From: Pinus tabuliformis
Taxonomy: Eukaryota > Streptophyta > Pinopsida > Pinales > Pinaceae
Length of the DNA: 64,000 nucleotides
Direction of reading: 5' to 3'
Assembly: GCA_031772625.1 (NCBI GenBank)
Contig: CM062820.1
Coordinates: forward strand, 313,089,840 to 313,153,839
The notes beneath the pieces are model-generated. The model searched no databases. It saw nothing but the letters and a program-made list of their open reading frames with translations, and was not told the origin of the DNA. Positions 31,565 to 45,412 of the stretch are shown here, in pieces. Every line of letters starts with the position of its first letter. Position 1 is the stretch's first letter. The position numbers were made by a program, and so were the translations under genes.

Positions 31565-33010
31565 TAAGGGAGAACTTGTCACATAACTTTATATCTGAAA
31601 ATAATAAAATGATATTTCTTTCCCAGCTCGGGGCCGAGTTTCCCAATGGGTGAAGAGCTCAGTTGTCCAAACTATTTACTATTTATATGCTCAATTCTGT
31701 GGATTATTTATGGTGCATATTTCAATGTTAATATATTTGTTAATATTTTTGGAGATTGATGTCGTTATACATTTCTAGTACAACGTTTTAAAAATAATTT
31801 TGAACATTTATTTAGAATCAAATCGAGATAGGTTGATGTTTTTATTTTTATTTTTGTAATGTATTTATGTTTTTGGTTTAATATTTAATATAAATCTATT
31901 TTAAATTTAAATCTATCAAACATTCGAGGAATTAAAATTTTTTAAAGTGTAAATTTTGTTATCATTTAATTTCATGTTATGTATTAATTCCTCTATCTTA
32001 AATGATAACAAGATTATATATTAAAAAATTTAATCCATAGGTATTTTAATACAATGTTTAAAAAATAATTTTGAACGTTTTGTCAAAATCAATTCAAGAT
32101 ATATTGAAGCTTCTATTTCTTAATGCAATATGTTTATATTTTTCGATTTAACAAAAGAGTCAAAATAGATCAGTCTTAAATCTAAATATATCAATCACTT
32201 AGTTCGGTAAAATTTCTCGAGTAAATTTTGTTATCATTTTTATTCCATGTCATGTATTATTTCATTCATATTAAATGATAAAAAGATTACACTCTAACAA
32301 TTGGATCCCTCATTTTGTTTGATAAATGCTTGTTTAAGATGAATTTGCATTATATTTTTTTACAAACATTTGTATTATTTATTATTTATTTACTTATTTT
32401 TTTGTTCATGTAAATATGTATACATAAAGTTTTTTTTCCATTTTTCTTTTTTCATATAACTAGGTTGTCAAGCATGATAGGACATCAATTCATAAGAAAC
32501 ATCAAAGCACGCACTTAATAATTCAACTCGGGTTATTAAAAAAAATGGCATTTTATAGGCAAATATCATGTCTTATCAATACTACATAACCAAAACTCTA
32601 GAACACATTTCATATGACACTTGTTAATATGACATTTTTTTAATTGAGATTCTTAATTTGTAAATAAACTTTGTTGCAATGTCATAGGCCAATATCATGA
32701 CTTATCAATAACACATACCCAAAAAACCAAAACACATTTCATATGACACTTGTTAATATGACATTTTTTTAATTAATCAATTAATTAAAAGAGCTAAAAA
32801 GGCATAACTACTTTGGAGATAAATCTCAAACGTTCATTAGTGTATGTATTAAGAATATTCTAGAATATTTCATAGAGGTTACATCCTTAGTAACCACTTA
32901 ATAATTATTGATATTTAAATTAAAATTAGGAAAACCCAATTCCAAAATAAACATGCCTATATTCACATAATGAATGAAATTATAATTTTCTAATAATAAT
33001 TATAAAATAA
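31565..33010. repeat. Dispersed repeat family, diverged member(s)
   Basis: This is the same family as at 8.93-9.96 kb. Its GTAAATTTTGTTATCATTT hairpin core appears twice (31,945-32,014 and 32,221-32,300), and the GAGATTCTTAATTTGTAAAT block appears once. It ends in the TTCTAGAATATTTCATAGAG block. No coding potential was seen. Confidence 0.65.
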
Positions 33011-33160
33011 AAATTATTTATTAATATTTATTTTGCTAATTATTAATTGTTAATTATTATTTTTAATTTTCAAATATTGAAAATTTATCTTTAATTTTTG
33101 TATTTTGTTTTATTTAAATTATAATTATGTACTCTCAAATTACATAAAAATAAAATAAGA

Positions 33161-33199
<39 letters not shown>

Positions 33200-33369
33200 T
33201 AATTTACTTTTAATGAGTAACTTGGTAAAGCATGGATTATGTAGAAAGTCTCATGGGAAATTTAAATGTTTAAAGTTTATTTCAATTTTATTTAAAAGTT
33301 GGTTATGGCAAGCCATGGAAAGCCATGGAATTTAAACATTTTCACTTAACATACAATTAGATGACAACT
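33011..33369. other. Very AT-rich spacer with (TA)n
   Basis: A (TA)n tract lies at about 33,163-33,193. Nothing else was recognised. Confidence 0.6.
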
Positions 33370-34140
33370 ACTCTCTTTCCCTAGACATAAATCATCTCAG
33401 TTGGGAAATGAAACCAAGAAGATATGAGAGGAGTGATAGGCAACTAAGAAGGGAGGGAGGAAGAAACTAGTACCTTGAACAAGATGTTGTTAAGGGAAGA
33501 CTTATGTTGCCAGTTAGGGTATTCTTGAGTTGGTTGGGCCCAGTGGAATCTCGAATTCTTGAGTTGGTTGGGCCCAATGGAATCTCAATGACTTGAGTCT
33601 GTGATTTCCTATGCTAGACTTGTACAACCTTGATGCCTTTGGACAAACCTTGCTAGGTCACTGTCAAAAAAACTATTATGGAAGTGGAAAACTTGCTCAG
33701 AGCGGTGGAAAACTTGCTTAGACGAAGTGGTTGTCATTCTCATTGGTTGGGAGGAGTGGCCTTTCTCCTCTATGAATTCTAGTGGCAAGCCCAAACTCTA
33801 ATAAATAAGTATTAGACCGTGATAAATAAGTATTTTGTGTTGTTAAATTCTCTTTCAGAGTATAAAATGTTGTTGGAAATGACATCATCTCACTTGGGAA
33901 TGGAAACCAAAAAGATATGAGAGGAGTCAGAGGCAACTAAGAAGGGAGAGAGAGGAAGGAACTAGTACCTTGAACAAGACTTGTTAATGGAAGGCAATAT
34001 GTTGCCAGTTAGGGTATTCTTGAGTTGAAGGGAGAGAAGAAGAAACTAGTACCTTGAACAAGACATTGTTGATGGAAGGCAATATGTTTCCAGTTAGGGT
34101 ATTCTTGAGTTGGTTAGGGCCAATGAAATCTTTATTTCAA
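33370..34140. repeat. Three diverged copies of a module of about 150 bp
   Basis: Modules share AAGATATGAGAGGAGT, GAAACTAGTACCTTGAACAA, GGCAATATGTTGCCAGTTAG and GTATTCTTGAGTTG. They lie near 33,400, 33,900 and 34,030; the last lacks the first part. GAATTCTTGAGTTGGTTGGG is further duplicated at 33,550. The short minus-strand open stretches here carry no motif. Confidence 0.75.
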
Positions 34141-37100
34141 ACATGAGACAGTAGTGTATGGAATCTTTATAAACACTCTGTGCTAATTTACGAGTAGTAA
34201 GTTTCATGAATATGAATTTTTGTGGAAAGACTCTATTATAGTTACAATAACAATTTGAGATAAAATTTTGGCAAAAAGAAAATGATATGCCTCTTCTGTA
34301 AAAGAAATTGAGATTGTGGAAATTATTTCTAAAAGGTTTTTGATATGAAAAGATGAAGAGTTATTGCGTTATTGCACAATAGAATGAAATTATATGGTAT
34401 TTAAATGGAAGCTCATTACTCGAACAATACTTATTTCTGTAATTATATATATACCCAAACAATCCTTATTTCTGTAATTATATATATACCCACACACTAC
34501 AGAAGAGTGAGTGGTAGGCAAGTTCTGGAAAAACCTCAGTCCTACCTATCCTCTGAAGCTAAAAAAAAGGGGTAAAGAATTGTACTAGGAACTTTATAAA
34601 GAGTTTAAATAAAAGAAGAGTTATAAGAACAAAAACCAAGCAAGATTTATGGCAACTGCTTAATCGAAGTAACATTACAAAATTAATAATAAGATTTCTC
34701 GCAACTGTAAAAGACTGAAAATAATAAAATGTTTCCTGCAATTTAATTGAGAAAGTAAATATGAGCCATACACCTTGTCTATTGGGAAACCATATAAACT
34801 GAAAGAAAATTCTTTATATAATTGAATGATTGAAATTAAAAATATAGAAAGGTTTTATCAACAAAAAAAAACGAGAAAGGTTTTTCCCTTCAAAACCTTA
34901 ACATTTCCTTAACGAGATATGTAATTTAATCCTAACAGAGGGGTGCACAAAACTCTAGCTACAATACCATAAAAGTAAAGTTCCATGGTCACAATAGGAT
35001 GTGAGGGTGTACAACAAACAAAAGAGTATGCCATTTATTCACATAGTTTAATTACTAGTATCAGTTCCCAACACAAAAGAAATATCAAATGATTTAACAT
35101 TGTCTCGAAAATGAGCACTACGAGCTATGAAATTGGGTCATCAAGACTGTTACTAAATAAAAACTAAACTATAACCATCGGTGTATAACGCTGGTGCCAA
35201 AAATAATGCAGAACCTGTAGACAAATTGAAAATGAATAAATAATTAAAGTCCTAGTAATATTGCATGTGGTCGTAACTATATATCATTGAATAACGCAGA
35301 AAACGCCTTAGCTGGAAGAAAGAAAGTCAACTTTGTTAAATTTTGTAACCCCGTGTGACTGAGAAAGCTCATAAAGGCAAACTTAAGGAATTTCGTATTG
35401 GAGCGAACCCTCCATGTACCTTGCAAGATATATAAGCAAGAAGAATTTAAAATAACCTCTAGGAGCAACATTGGAAGAAAACAACATAATTTATAAATCA
35501 TAAAAGAACTGGAATGAGATACCTATAACAACATAACTGTTGAAAAACTAGAACTTGGTCGCACCCTGGAACTGGTGGAAGTTGAGAAGGGTTTGAAATC
35601 GTTTAGCCTATACCCAAGAATATGACAAGGAATAGTCAACGACAGATGAAAGGGTATAAAACCCGACTGTAGAAGAGAAGCCTCGAGATACTCATGACCT
35701 ATACACTTGCAAACAAAGCCGGAGACAAAAAATTCATTATAGACCTACTATGCAAATAACCCATGAAATTATAAAGAAAATAAGGGTGGTAAAAACTTAG
35801 TGCTAAGTTCAAGAGCTAGTCGACCATAACCATATTTAATTCAATAAAAAGTTGGGCTGTTGAGCGAAGAATTGAATCAAATGCACCATTAGATTATCCA
35901 TGGCTAATTCACTTAATTACGCAATAAATTGCATGTTGTGGGTATCGGTCTTCAAAGCAGTAGCAAACGATTAGGGCTCGTCTATGTAGTCGTAGAGTCG
36001 TGCCCTCCGAGGCGAGGGGATCGAATGGGACTGTGGAGGACCATAGGAGGAGGTGGTTACTCCTATAACCGCGAACCTCAAATCTCATTTGTCCACAAAA
36101 AAAACTTAGCACATATCATCCGTAGATCTTGAAATAATAATTACACCTATAATAATTTTCCTCATCGGTTAACCCATACATTTAAAATATTCTGGAACCA
36201 TCGATTAAGGGAAAGTGTAGGTAAAACCACATTTTTGTACGCATATCAAACCGATGGTACTGATAATACCGTAGTCAGAATAATCAAATGAGCCAAGTAC
36301 ATTAACTAACCGAAGTATAATGACACAACTAATCAAACAATAAACCAAGAAATAAATAAGTTGTTATAACATATTACCAAAGCGAAGTGTGGGGTAATAA
36401 CACCAAATAACATATATAATTTAAATATGAATCCATAGTAGAGTGATAATTATTCTAACATGAACACATCGCTTGATAGGTAATATATCAATTAAAAGGT
36501 AGTTTTAATATATTATAACTATGGCAATGTTATTTGGATTAAAAAAAAAATTGGTGTATGTTACAAGTGGCATCAAAGGTGAAGGGTTTAACATTGTGGT
36601 TTGTTTAAGGGAAAATAGTAACAAACTATGTTGTTTTCCATAGGAAAGAAGAATTGGAAATATGGAAACCCCGCTTACATGACCAAATTCTACACCCTTA
36701 CCTAAATCGAATCCTGGGATGTGGGTGCAATTAGGTGAAGAACCTTGGTCCATATCCACTATGTTGTTTTAAATAGTGAAGAGTTGAGGCCAAAAATTAC
36801 TAATTAAGAGCAGATAATGAATAATAAATGAGAAACGAAATAAATTTATATGTTATATAGTCAAAGCAATGAAGAATCATGTCATGGGTACATTGAAATA
36901 AATTATGCTATGTAAGTTAAGTTATTAAAATACCACTTGAATTATTGTTGGGATACCTTTACTACAAGAATTCATATGTTCAACGCCTAAGAGAGAAAAC
37001 AATTGTTTTGATGACTTATGTATTTACACATGTTAATTAGTAAATCATATCCTGTGACTACGGGATTGTGAATAGAGGGAATTTTATGATTTATAACGAT

Positions 37101-38491
37101 AGGGAAGTGTATGGGTAGACAAATCAGGAGACGTATCCGTGTGTAAATGAAGTATTAAGTCCCATACTATTAAACAATTATAAAATATCAGATGGGTATG
37201 TTAAGAGAGAAGGTGAAGCATTGCATGTGAAATCACCCTGAACAGTTTAGGTTATCTGCATGATGAGTACCGGTTTCTAGTTGCAAGACCCTTTTGTTAA
37301 TTGCAAGAAAAAACAAGAAGATAAATTTATGTCTCGATACATAATTAATAAGGTCAATAATCATAAAGATGTCTTAAACTAAACCTCTAATATGGATTGT
37401 TGAAGAAGGAGATATGCACAAGAAGGGGTAAAGATACTATTGGTAATAAGACTTAAATGCTACATTAGATACAGTTGGGAGGTAGTCACTTGCCTGGTGT
37501 AAACTATCTCCTTGTACATATACTAGATGTTGACCAAGAACCTAGCTGAGAGAGTGAATGAGAAAATACTTGGTAGTAAAAATAAATTTTCAAATCCTAA
37601 CAAAAGGGTAATCTTACCTGTGCATGGGAGGAAAGCCAAAAAGTAAAGAGACTATAGAAACATTGTGAAACCCTCACAAGTGCATTGTATGTTAAAAGAA
37701 GATATTAGAAACCCATCGCAGAATTAGAAAGAATTTTGAGACTTATAATCTAATAAAAAGAGAGGGAATATACACAAAATAAAGTGTATATAGAAATTAG
37801 AAAGGGGAATAAACCAAATTGAGAACCTTGTAATACGTAAAATAAGATACATGATGTATGGGGGATATATAACATTTATGAGTACAAAATAAATGTATAA
37901 ATATGAGTCAATGGTGTGTGATTGGTGGGAATGATTAGAATCATTTCACCAAATTAAGCATTAGAAACTGATATGGAAGATATCGACAACTGTACGTATA
38001 AAATAATTCTAATGCAATAATAACTAGCTAGTGCAGATTTCATGATTGGTGAAAATAAAGTCTAAACTGACAGGGGAATTAATGAGCTTTTGCACAAACA
38101 AGTCTTGTAATAAAGGGAGCCACATAAAGAATGGTTACAATAGCAAAGAAACTGGAACATCTATCAACATGTAGGATTGTAACAATCAAGTGATTGAGAA
38201 CTGTAGAAGAATCAATGGATATAATACATGATCAAGAACCAGCGAAGTGGAGATAATTTGTGATAAAAATAATGGAAGAATATGAGTCTCAGAGAAGTAA
38301 TATAATTAGAAATTTTTAGTTGGAAGTAACATGGTAATTGTATCTAGGTTATTCACTGACATTAAATAAATATGAAAACACATCATAATAGTGTTGTTGA
38401 TATCCATAAAGATATTCACTTTACGTTGAATATAGCAAGTATAAAGTGAGTAAGATCAGAGTCAATTTTAAGAATATGAAAAATTACTAGA
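34141..38491. other. Spacer, no recognised gene
   Basis: Mostly A-rich. A small GC-richer patch at 35,955-36,080 (GCCCTCCGAGGCGAGGGGAT) stands out and has a weak box B-like GGGATCGAATGGG; I could not complete a SINE there. No retrotransposon domain was recognised in any frame. Confidence 0.4.
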
Positions 38492-38530
38492 GAAGGAGTG
38501 TAATGTCCCCTAAAACATAAAAAAGTAGTC
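38492..38530 (+). other. Possible polypurine tract and LTR start
   Basis: AGAGAAGGAG is followed directly by TGTAATGTCCCCTAAAAC. This resembles the PPT/3' LTR junction of gypsy elements. No matching LTR copy or internal domain was found, so this is weak. Confidence 0.25.
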
Positions 38531-40977
38531 TAGATAGCTTTTTAAATTCATGTATCTTGTAGATGTAGAGGGCTCAAGAATTTTTTAAGTTCTAGACTTG
38601 CAATACTGAATCATATCATGATTATCTAAATGGTTTATTTTAAAAGTGTCTCCCCATTGGGAAGGTTAAGAATGATAGAAAACAAGATGACAAGAGAATG
38701 TTGATTGATTGAAATGATGGATAATTGTAATTCTGATATCTAAATATTTGAGATAAGTGGATACAAAAGGATGAACATGGATAGATGCATGTTAAAATTC
38801 ATGGCCAATTAAGTAGAAATGCAAAAAGAATATATATATACATATATAATAAGACCAAGTGATACAGTTGTAAATTACAATGGGGAAACTCTTAACTAGA
38901 TCCTTGCTTGTATGATGTTTTTTCTTTAAATTTTGGAAAATATAAAAAAAAAAAAACTCGGAAAGGACTATATATATATATATATGAAAAGATATACATG
39001 ACATTGGATGTGTATATTAATACTCTAAGGGGTCTATTGTCCTAATGAGACTTAAAGGATTGACAGTGGGTATAGGTATAAACAAAATGATTAGAAACAT
39101 GCAGATGACTGAGTAAGGTAACTACAGAAATGTGGCATATAATTTTAGGAAAACTTGAAGCTGTGATAAAAGAATGTTGGTATTTTACTGGCAGAAACAT
39201 TACCCATGCCTGTTGACATGGAAAGCACAACATGCCACCAACCATTATTGTCCTAGATAAGTACTTAAGGAGATTTAATATGATTTTTATAGACACAAGT
39301 GAATTCTAGCCAAATGACTGAATGAACATATTCTTACGAAATCAATATGCCAAGACAACCACACTAACATGATGTGTTGAGGCAGTTGTCAGGCACAAAA
39401 GATGCAAGGGGAAGAACCCCATAGTTGGGGTACATGTGAATCGAGACACCTTAATCAATAATTTTTAGTATAGAAAGGAATATAAACCCAAGAAGAGATT
39501 TGTGAAAAGTCATAGGTAAGGTGCGTCAGAGTAGTACAATGGTAAGGTTTGATGATGTAATTTGTTATTTGTGTTGATTGTAAGCATGCATGTATTACTC
39601 TACATTGTGCCTTTGAATTTTTATAGAGGTTTCCTTTTGGTATTACCTTGTGCTTTTAAGCCTCGACGACCTATTGGGAAAAAAAAAAAAAATAGAAGGA
39701 AAGGGATAAAATAAGGAGAATCCAAGTGAATTATAAAATATTTATTAAGAATTCTACGTGAAAATACCGGCGGATAAGTAATGTGGAGAGGACAAGGTCC
39801 ACTTGAACAAAGGATAAAGATAATATTTGCCGTGAAAATGGTAAGTTGAAACAATTGTCCTAGAACTTTGGTAATGTTTTGTTGTGGCATATTGGATGTC
39901 ATGGAATTATGATGATGATAGTAAGTTTACTTACTATGGGGGTGGTATGATTCCCATGTTGGGGCAATACCACTGTTTATTAACATATCACCAGATTTCA
40001 TATGTCAATTATATTCAAATAATTTGTTGATGGCTGAAGTGAATAAGATGTGGTTATGTGACATATAAGAAAATAATTATACTAGAGTAACATAATGAGT
40101 GTGAGACATTCAATGCGCACATGAATGCAAAAAGGGAGGAACCCCATGATGGTACACAAAAGAAAACTTGCGTGTAACTTACATCAGCAACATGGAAAAG
40201 AGGCCAAAACTGAAGGAATGTTTCAAATTGGACTTTTAGTGTTGCGTTAAAATAAAATAGCAAAGCAACCCAAGATGGACATAACTAAATTACTAGGAAA
40301 AAATAGAGAGCAATATAGACATATTGAATATGGAAAAAAAAGGAAGTTATCCTAAACTTTGCGTATGCATGGCTAATGCATATGTAACATTTGAATTAAC
40401 ATAGAAACATAATAGTGCTACCTAGGACGATAATGCACTAGTTGTAATCCAACATAAAAAAGGACCAATAAATGATTTTTGCAATATTACTACTATGTAA
40501 GTAGTGCAAATGGAATTGGCACTTCCATGATCTCAATTTTACAGTGGAACTACATGATGGGGTCCTTGGCAATTTCTCTAGCCATTGGGTAAGTAAAATG
40601 ATTAATTGATATTGTTAATGAGCTACAATGATATTGGTAACTCTTATTGAGTGTAGGCTGCTAACCCTTATGGGGTTGTGAAGCACACTTATGACCCTTA
40701 TTGGGTACACATGTAACAATTGATGGTGTCTCTAGTAGAATTTGAATTCATTATATATATATATATCTTAAACAATGATTGATGGAAACTAACGACAATT
40801 TTGATGGATGTGAATGTAAGTTGAACCAGACGGAGAGTTCCTCGTCAAACCTATGCTTATTATCATTCAAAGACAAATCATTGTAAGGGATATGTGTAAT
40901 TTATTACATTCATAAATATGGAGTTGATATATAACATTTAAAAAATATTAATAACGAAATTTTTTTATTATTATTCT

Positions 40978-40978
<1 letters not shown>
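38531..40978. other. Spacer, no recognised gene
   Basis: AT-rich. It holds short (TA)n runs and a CTAACCCTTATGGGGT / ACCCTTATTGGGT near-duplicate at 40,660-40,710. Open minus-strand stretches (39,042-39,296 and 39,621-39,902) show no motif. Confidence 0.4.
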
Positions 40979-41042
<64 letters not shown>

Positions 41043-41248
41043 TTTTATTTGAGGGATATTTTTAATTCATTTGTTTTTTAATATGCAGTTAACTTGTAAC
41101 ATTTAAGATATTAATAAAAAGTGTGCATATATATATATATATATATAAATATGTACTATTTAAAAAAATATTTATGAAAAAAATGATAATTTATAGAGTC
41201 TTATAAATATATGTTTTATACTTCCAAATATGATTGGTGCATGTATTT

Positions 41249-41291
<43 letters not shown>

Positions 41292-41515
41292 TGTTTGTAC
41301 TCCATTAATAAAAAAATTTTAAAGAGATTTGTAAGTCATTCATTTTTTAATATAGAGTTCACACACACACACATATATATATAGAGAGAGAGAGAGTTAT
41401 GGAAATCTGTTTTCTACTTTCAAATATGATTGGGGCATGTATTAATATATTAATGTGTGGAATGGCAATCATAAATAAAATATTTCATAGTCAACTATGT
41501 ATATACTATATAAAG

Positions 41516-41586
<71 letters not shown>

Positions 41587-41802
41587 TATTCCATTAATAG
41601 TTTTTTTTTTGGGGAGATTTGTACTTCATTTTTTAATATGGAATTGATTTATAAGATTATATATATATATGTTAAAAAATAGTCTTCTCGATATATGTTT
41701 AACAAACTATGATTAAGATATATCTTAGCATTTTAATGTATATAATTTGAATTGGAAATAAAATATTCCAATATCGACTATTTATATACTATATAAAAGA
41801 AA

Positions 41803-41843
<41 letters not shown>

Positions 41844-41890
41844 ATCTCAATAATAATAAAAAATTAATATGGAGTTTATAAATATTAATA
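40979..41890. repeat. Cluster of (TA)n tracts alternating with a repeated spacer
   Basis: TA tracts at about 40,979-41,041, 41,127-41,148, 41,251-41,291 (with GA), 41,376-41,396, 41,517-41,582 and 41,804-41,841. The spacers share TTCATTTTTTAATATG, TGTAACATTTAAGATATTAA and CAACTATGTATATACTATAT. The last is the motif in which the ubiquitin-ORF1 insertion sits elsewhere. Open stretches reading YIYIYI are artefacts of the tracts. Confidence 0.9.
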
Positions 41891-42400
41891 ACAAAAACTA
41901 TTGCACTCAGAGGTTCATTCTACAGCCTAGTGTGAAAGTGATGTGTAAGTATGTCCTTGTTCAACTTGAAGTTGACATGTGTCCCTTTTAAAAAGAATAA
42001 AATGTTCTCTACATGGAAAAACAATGTCGGTTATAATAAAAAAGAAAAAAAAATGTTATATAGAGTTGTCCATATGACCTCATCTATTTCATGTAAAGTA
42101 ATTAGAAGTAAAAAAAAAAAAATATGTAAGATTTTCAAAACCTTGTACTTTTCAAAAATATTTTAACAAGTGATATCAACTTCATATATATTTATGTATA
42201 GAAAAAAATGTTAAAAGAAAATATTTTAAAGTTGTTATGAATAGAATATTTTAATACAAATTAATATTGACTTATACTTCAAAATATATTAATAACAAAA
42301 TACTATTTCAATGCACATATCTTGTAATCTTTATGGAATTCAAAAATACAATTTCAATAATGAAAAATTAGAGATTGTTAGATTTCTCCATTGATTTCAA
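41891..42400. other. AT-rich spacer or remains of the 3' LTR of the right gypsy element
   Basis: It directly follows the polypurine tract on the minus strand, starting TGTTGAAATCAATGG, so LTR sequence is expected here. It does not match the candidate 5' LTR of the same element. Confidence 0.35.
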
Positions 42401-42402
42401 CA

Positions 42403-42412
42403 CTCCCCCTTA
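42403..42412 (-). other. Polypurine tract
   Basis: On the minus strand TTAAGGGGGAG runs into TGTTGAAATC. It lies about 10 bases after the stop of the last pol frame, which is the expected place for second-strand priming. Confidence 0.65.
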
Positions 42413-42422
42413 ATGGATAAAT

Positions 42423-42869
42423 TCACCTAAAGTCATATATTTCCTTCCTTGGCTTAACACAGACCACTTGATGTGGTTTTTCTTTATCATTAGTGATAGA
42501 TAAAGCTCCATGGAGTGCAAGCTTACTTGAAGAAATACTTCCAATATCAATCATCTGAGTATGAGAATCTTTCCACCCGCACAAGGTTTTATCTGATTCC
42601 ATGGGCTCCTTGTGGATCACCTCATTAATCCTTATTATTAAGGATGTATAATATGATTTATTTTGTCCCCTGTAGATTACTTTGGAGCTTTGAGATGGAA
42701 AATATTGAGTTGATGATTGCCTTTGATAAGAATTGTTAGTTACATTTAAGGCACCTTTGTTTCCTTTCTGTATCTGTTGTGTCCTTAGTTCTGTGTTTCC
42801 CTCGTCATCATCTAGATCTTGAATAATAGGTTCATGATTCAAGTGTTTACACCCATATTCATGAACCAC
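42423..42869 (-). pseudogene. C-terminal end of gypsy pol
   Basis: A 148-codon open frame follows the integrase C-terminal stretch in the same direction and stops just before the polypurine tract. It is polar, with HEPIIQDLDDDEGNTELRTQ and KPHQVVCVKPRKEIYDFR, and shows no chromodomain or other motif I recognise. The left copy has only part of it because the window begins inside it, and a 13-base indel sits near its first bases. Confidence 0.55.
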
Positions 42870-43009
42870 TGGTAGCTCGTCAATTGAATAAACCTCTTCA
42901 ATTGCATAAACCTATCGAGCAGATTGTGGCTCATGATACTTCTGGTCATAAAAGATACACATAAAATACATTATGAATCTAAAAAGGGATGGTAGTGCTA
43001 ACTGGTAGG

Positions 43010-44190
43010 CCATTGACCCGACCTTGGCTACTATATCAAATGACCCACAAAGCTAAGGGGAAATTTTAGAACAACTCCCCAAGTTTAAGGAACTATTTTT
43101 TAGTCGTACTTTAATAAAACATGTTCATATACTTGAAATTACTTATGTGTCCTCTTTAAATTTGTGTAGCTTTTTTGTTTGTCCTGTGCTACCTTTAAAT
43201 TCTATTTGATCCTCTTGACCATTTGTTCCATTCCATGTATCATATCTCACCATAGCATAATCCTATCTTCAGGTCGAATCCAACTTAAAGTAAGATGACA
43301 CTTCCTTCCATACAAAACCTCGAAAGGACTAATCTTGATTGACAACTAATAACTATTTTTATAAGAAAAATCTACTAAATGTGGATAATCTTTCCACTTT
43401 GAGGGTTGATTCATTAGTACATGTGTAACATGTTCTCAAGGACCTGATTAAACCTTTTGTGTACCCATATATTTGTGGGTGGTACATAGTACATAAAATT
43501 AATTGCATACCCATCAACACCATCCAAAAACTTGAGGTGAAATTTGTGTCCCTATTTAATATGATTGTCTTTGGCACACTATGAATTCTAAAAATTTGTT
43601 TCATGAATACTTCCGCCACTTGTGCAACACTATAGGTAGACTAAATAGGTATAAAATTGGAAGCTTTAGACAATTTATCTACCGCTACAATAATAGAATC
43701 ATGTTGCCTTCGTGTCCTCGGTAATCCAATAATAAAGTCTAAGGAAGTTACTTCCCATTTCCACTCTAGTATAGATAGGGGGTTTAGTAATCTAGATGGG
43801 TTTTTGTGGTCCACTTTCACTAGATGAAATTACTAGCATCTTTCTAGGTATTCAAAAACCACTCTCTTCATTCTAGGCCAGAAAAATTCCTTTTTTAAGA
43901 GTAGTGATCATTTTATGATAACCCAGGTGAGATGTGTAACATCCCTTGTGGTATTCATCTAATATTAATCTTTTAATTTTATCCACGAACATAAAGTTTG
44001 TCCTTGTATATTAACATGATTCCGTTTCCATTAATTGCATAATCTGGTTGTCTTCTTTGACCAATTTCATCCCTCATATTTTCACGAGTTTGATAATAAA
44101 ATTGGTCTTATATTTCTACCATTTCGATTTGTTCAATAAAGTTTGTTTCGATTTTGTTCACTATCACTTCACATAAATGTTTCACTCTTT
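43010..44190 (-). pseudogene. Ty3/gypsy integrase, degenerate (right copy)
   Basis: Same blocks as in the left copy. The first catalytic Asp is still present here (SLDF), so the Tyr in the left copy arose later. The second Asp (NRD) is present and the Glu motif is GYTKGLI in both. Stops remain. Confidence 0.85.
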
Positions 44191-44215
44191 GACTTAGCGC
44201 ATTTTCCACCTTGTT

Positions 44216-45412
44216 TTATTTCCCTTTTTTGTGTTTAATGTTGAAATCATATTCGCTCAGGAAGGCCATCCATCTAGCCTTCCTGGCATTCATGTTGGGT
44301 TGGATAAACAAATATTTTAAGTTTATATGATCCATAATGAAGTTAAACTTCTTACCAATCAAGTAATGTCTCCACATTTTAAGGGGGTGTATGATTACTA
44401 CTAACTGAAGGTCATAAACTACATAATCTCCTTCATGCACTTTTAGTTTACGGGATTCATAAGCCACCACATGCCCTTCCTACATGAGTACACCTCCAAG
44501 GACTTCCAAACAAGCGACAATACAAACTAAAAATTCCTTATCAGGATCTGTTATTTTCAACACATGGGCAACAGTAAGTGAATGTTTCAATTTCTCAAAA
44601 TTTTCTTGACAGTTTTTTGTCCATTCAAATTTTACTCAAAAAATCACTTTATAAATCTATGATAGTAAACAGTGATTCCCATGAATGACCTTACATCTGC
44701 CACATCTTTTATAAATTGGCCATTCAAGAATGGCATTTACCTTTTTGAGATTCACTGGTATCCCATGTTTAGAGATTACATGCCCTAGATATTGTATCTT
44801 GTCTTGGTAAAATTCACATTTTGGAATTTAGCATATAGTTTAGGTTCACATACGGTCTTTACTACTATCTCCAAATGTTTCTTATGTTATTCTAGGGTCT
44901 CTCAATATATCGAAATATCTTCTATAAAAACTAATACAAACTTGTCAAAGTATTTGCTAAATACATTGTTCATCAAACAAATGAAGGTAGGAGGTTCATT
45001 CGTGAGTCCGAGAAGTAACATTGTAAATTCATAATGTCCATATTCGATTCAAAAGATTTTCTTGGGTATTTCCTCTTCTTTAATCCTCAGTTTGCGCTAA
45101 CTATATCTGAGATCTATTTTGGAAAACACAATCACCCCCTTTACTTGGTCACACAAATAATCTATTCTGGGTAAGGGATACTTATTTTTAACAGTCAATT
45201 TTTTCAACTGTTGGTAATCAATACACTGCCTACATTCTTCATCCTTTTTCTTGACAAAGAGAACAGGTGAACCCCATGGTGACACACTTGGTCTAATGTA
45301 CCCTTTATTTAATAACTCTTGTAAATGCATTTTTAATTCCATTAGTTTTGGTACACTCATTCAATAAGGTGCCTTTGATACTGATGTTGCTCTTAGTATC
45401 AGTTCTATAGAA
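44216..45412 (-). pseudogene. Ty3/gypsy reverse transcriptase and RNase H, degenerate (right copy)
   Basis: The RT N-terminal block is open at 45,097-45,360 ([39 protein letters not shown]), and here the RQCIDY Gln is intact. FIED replaces FIDD. RNase H is open at 44,216-44,470. A deletion of about 38 bases between them removes the end of the connection region. Confidence 0.9.

Noticed and set aside
35955-36080. A SINE in the GC-richer patch
   Set aside because: Only a weak box B-like match; no box A at the right distance, tail or target duplication.
41399-41682. Open frames reading YIYIYI/IYIYIY over (TA)n tracts, here and at 9.1, 13.1, 22.4 and 51.7 kb
   Set aside because: TA repeats contain no stop in two frames; these are artefacts of microsatellites.
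41891-42402. Matching 3' LTR for the right gypsy element
   Set aside because: The sequence after the polypurine tract does not align with the candidate 5' LTR beside the PBS; kept only as an uncertain note.
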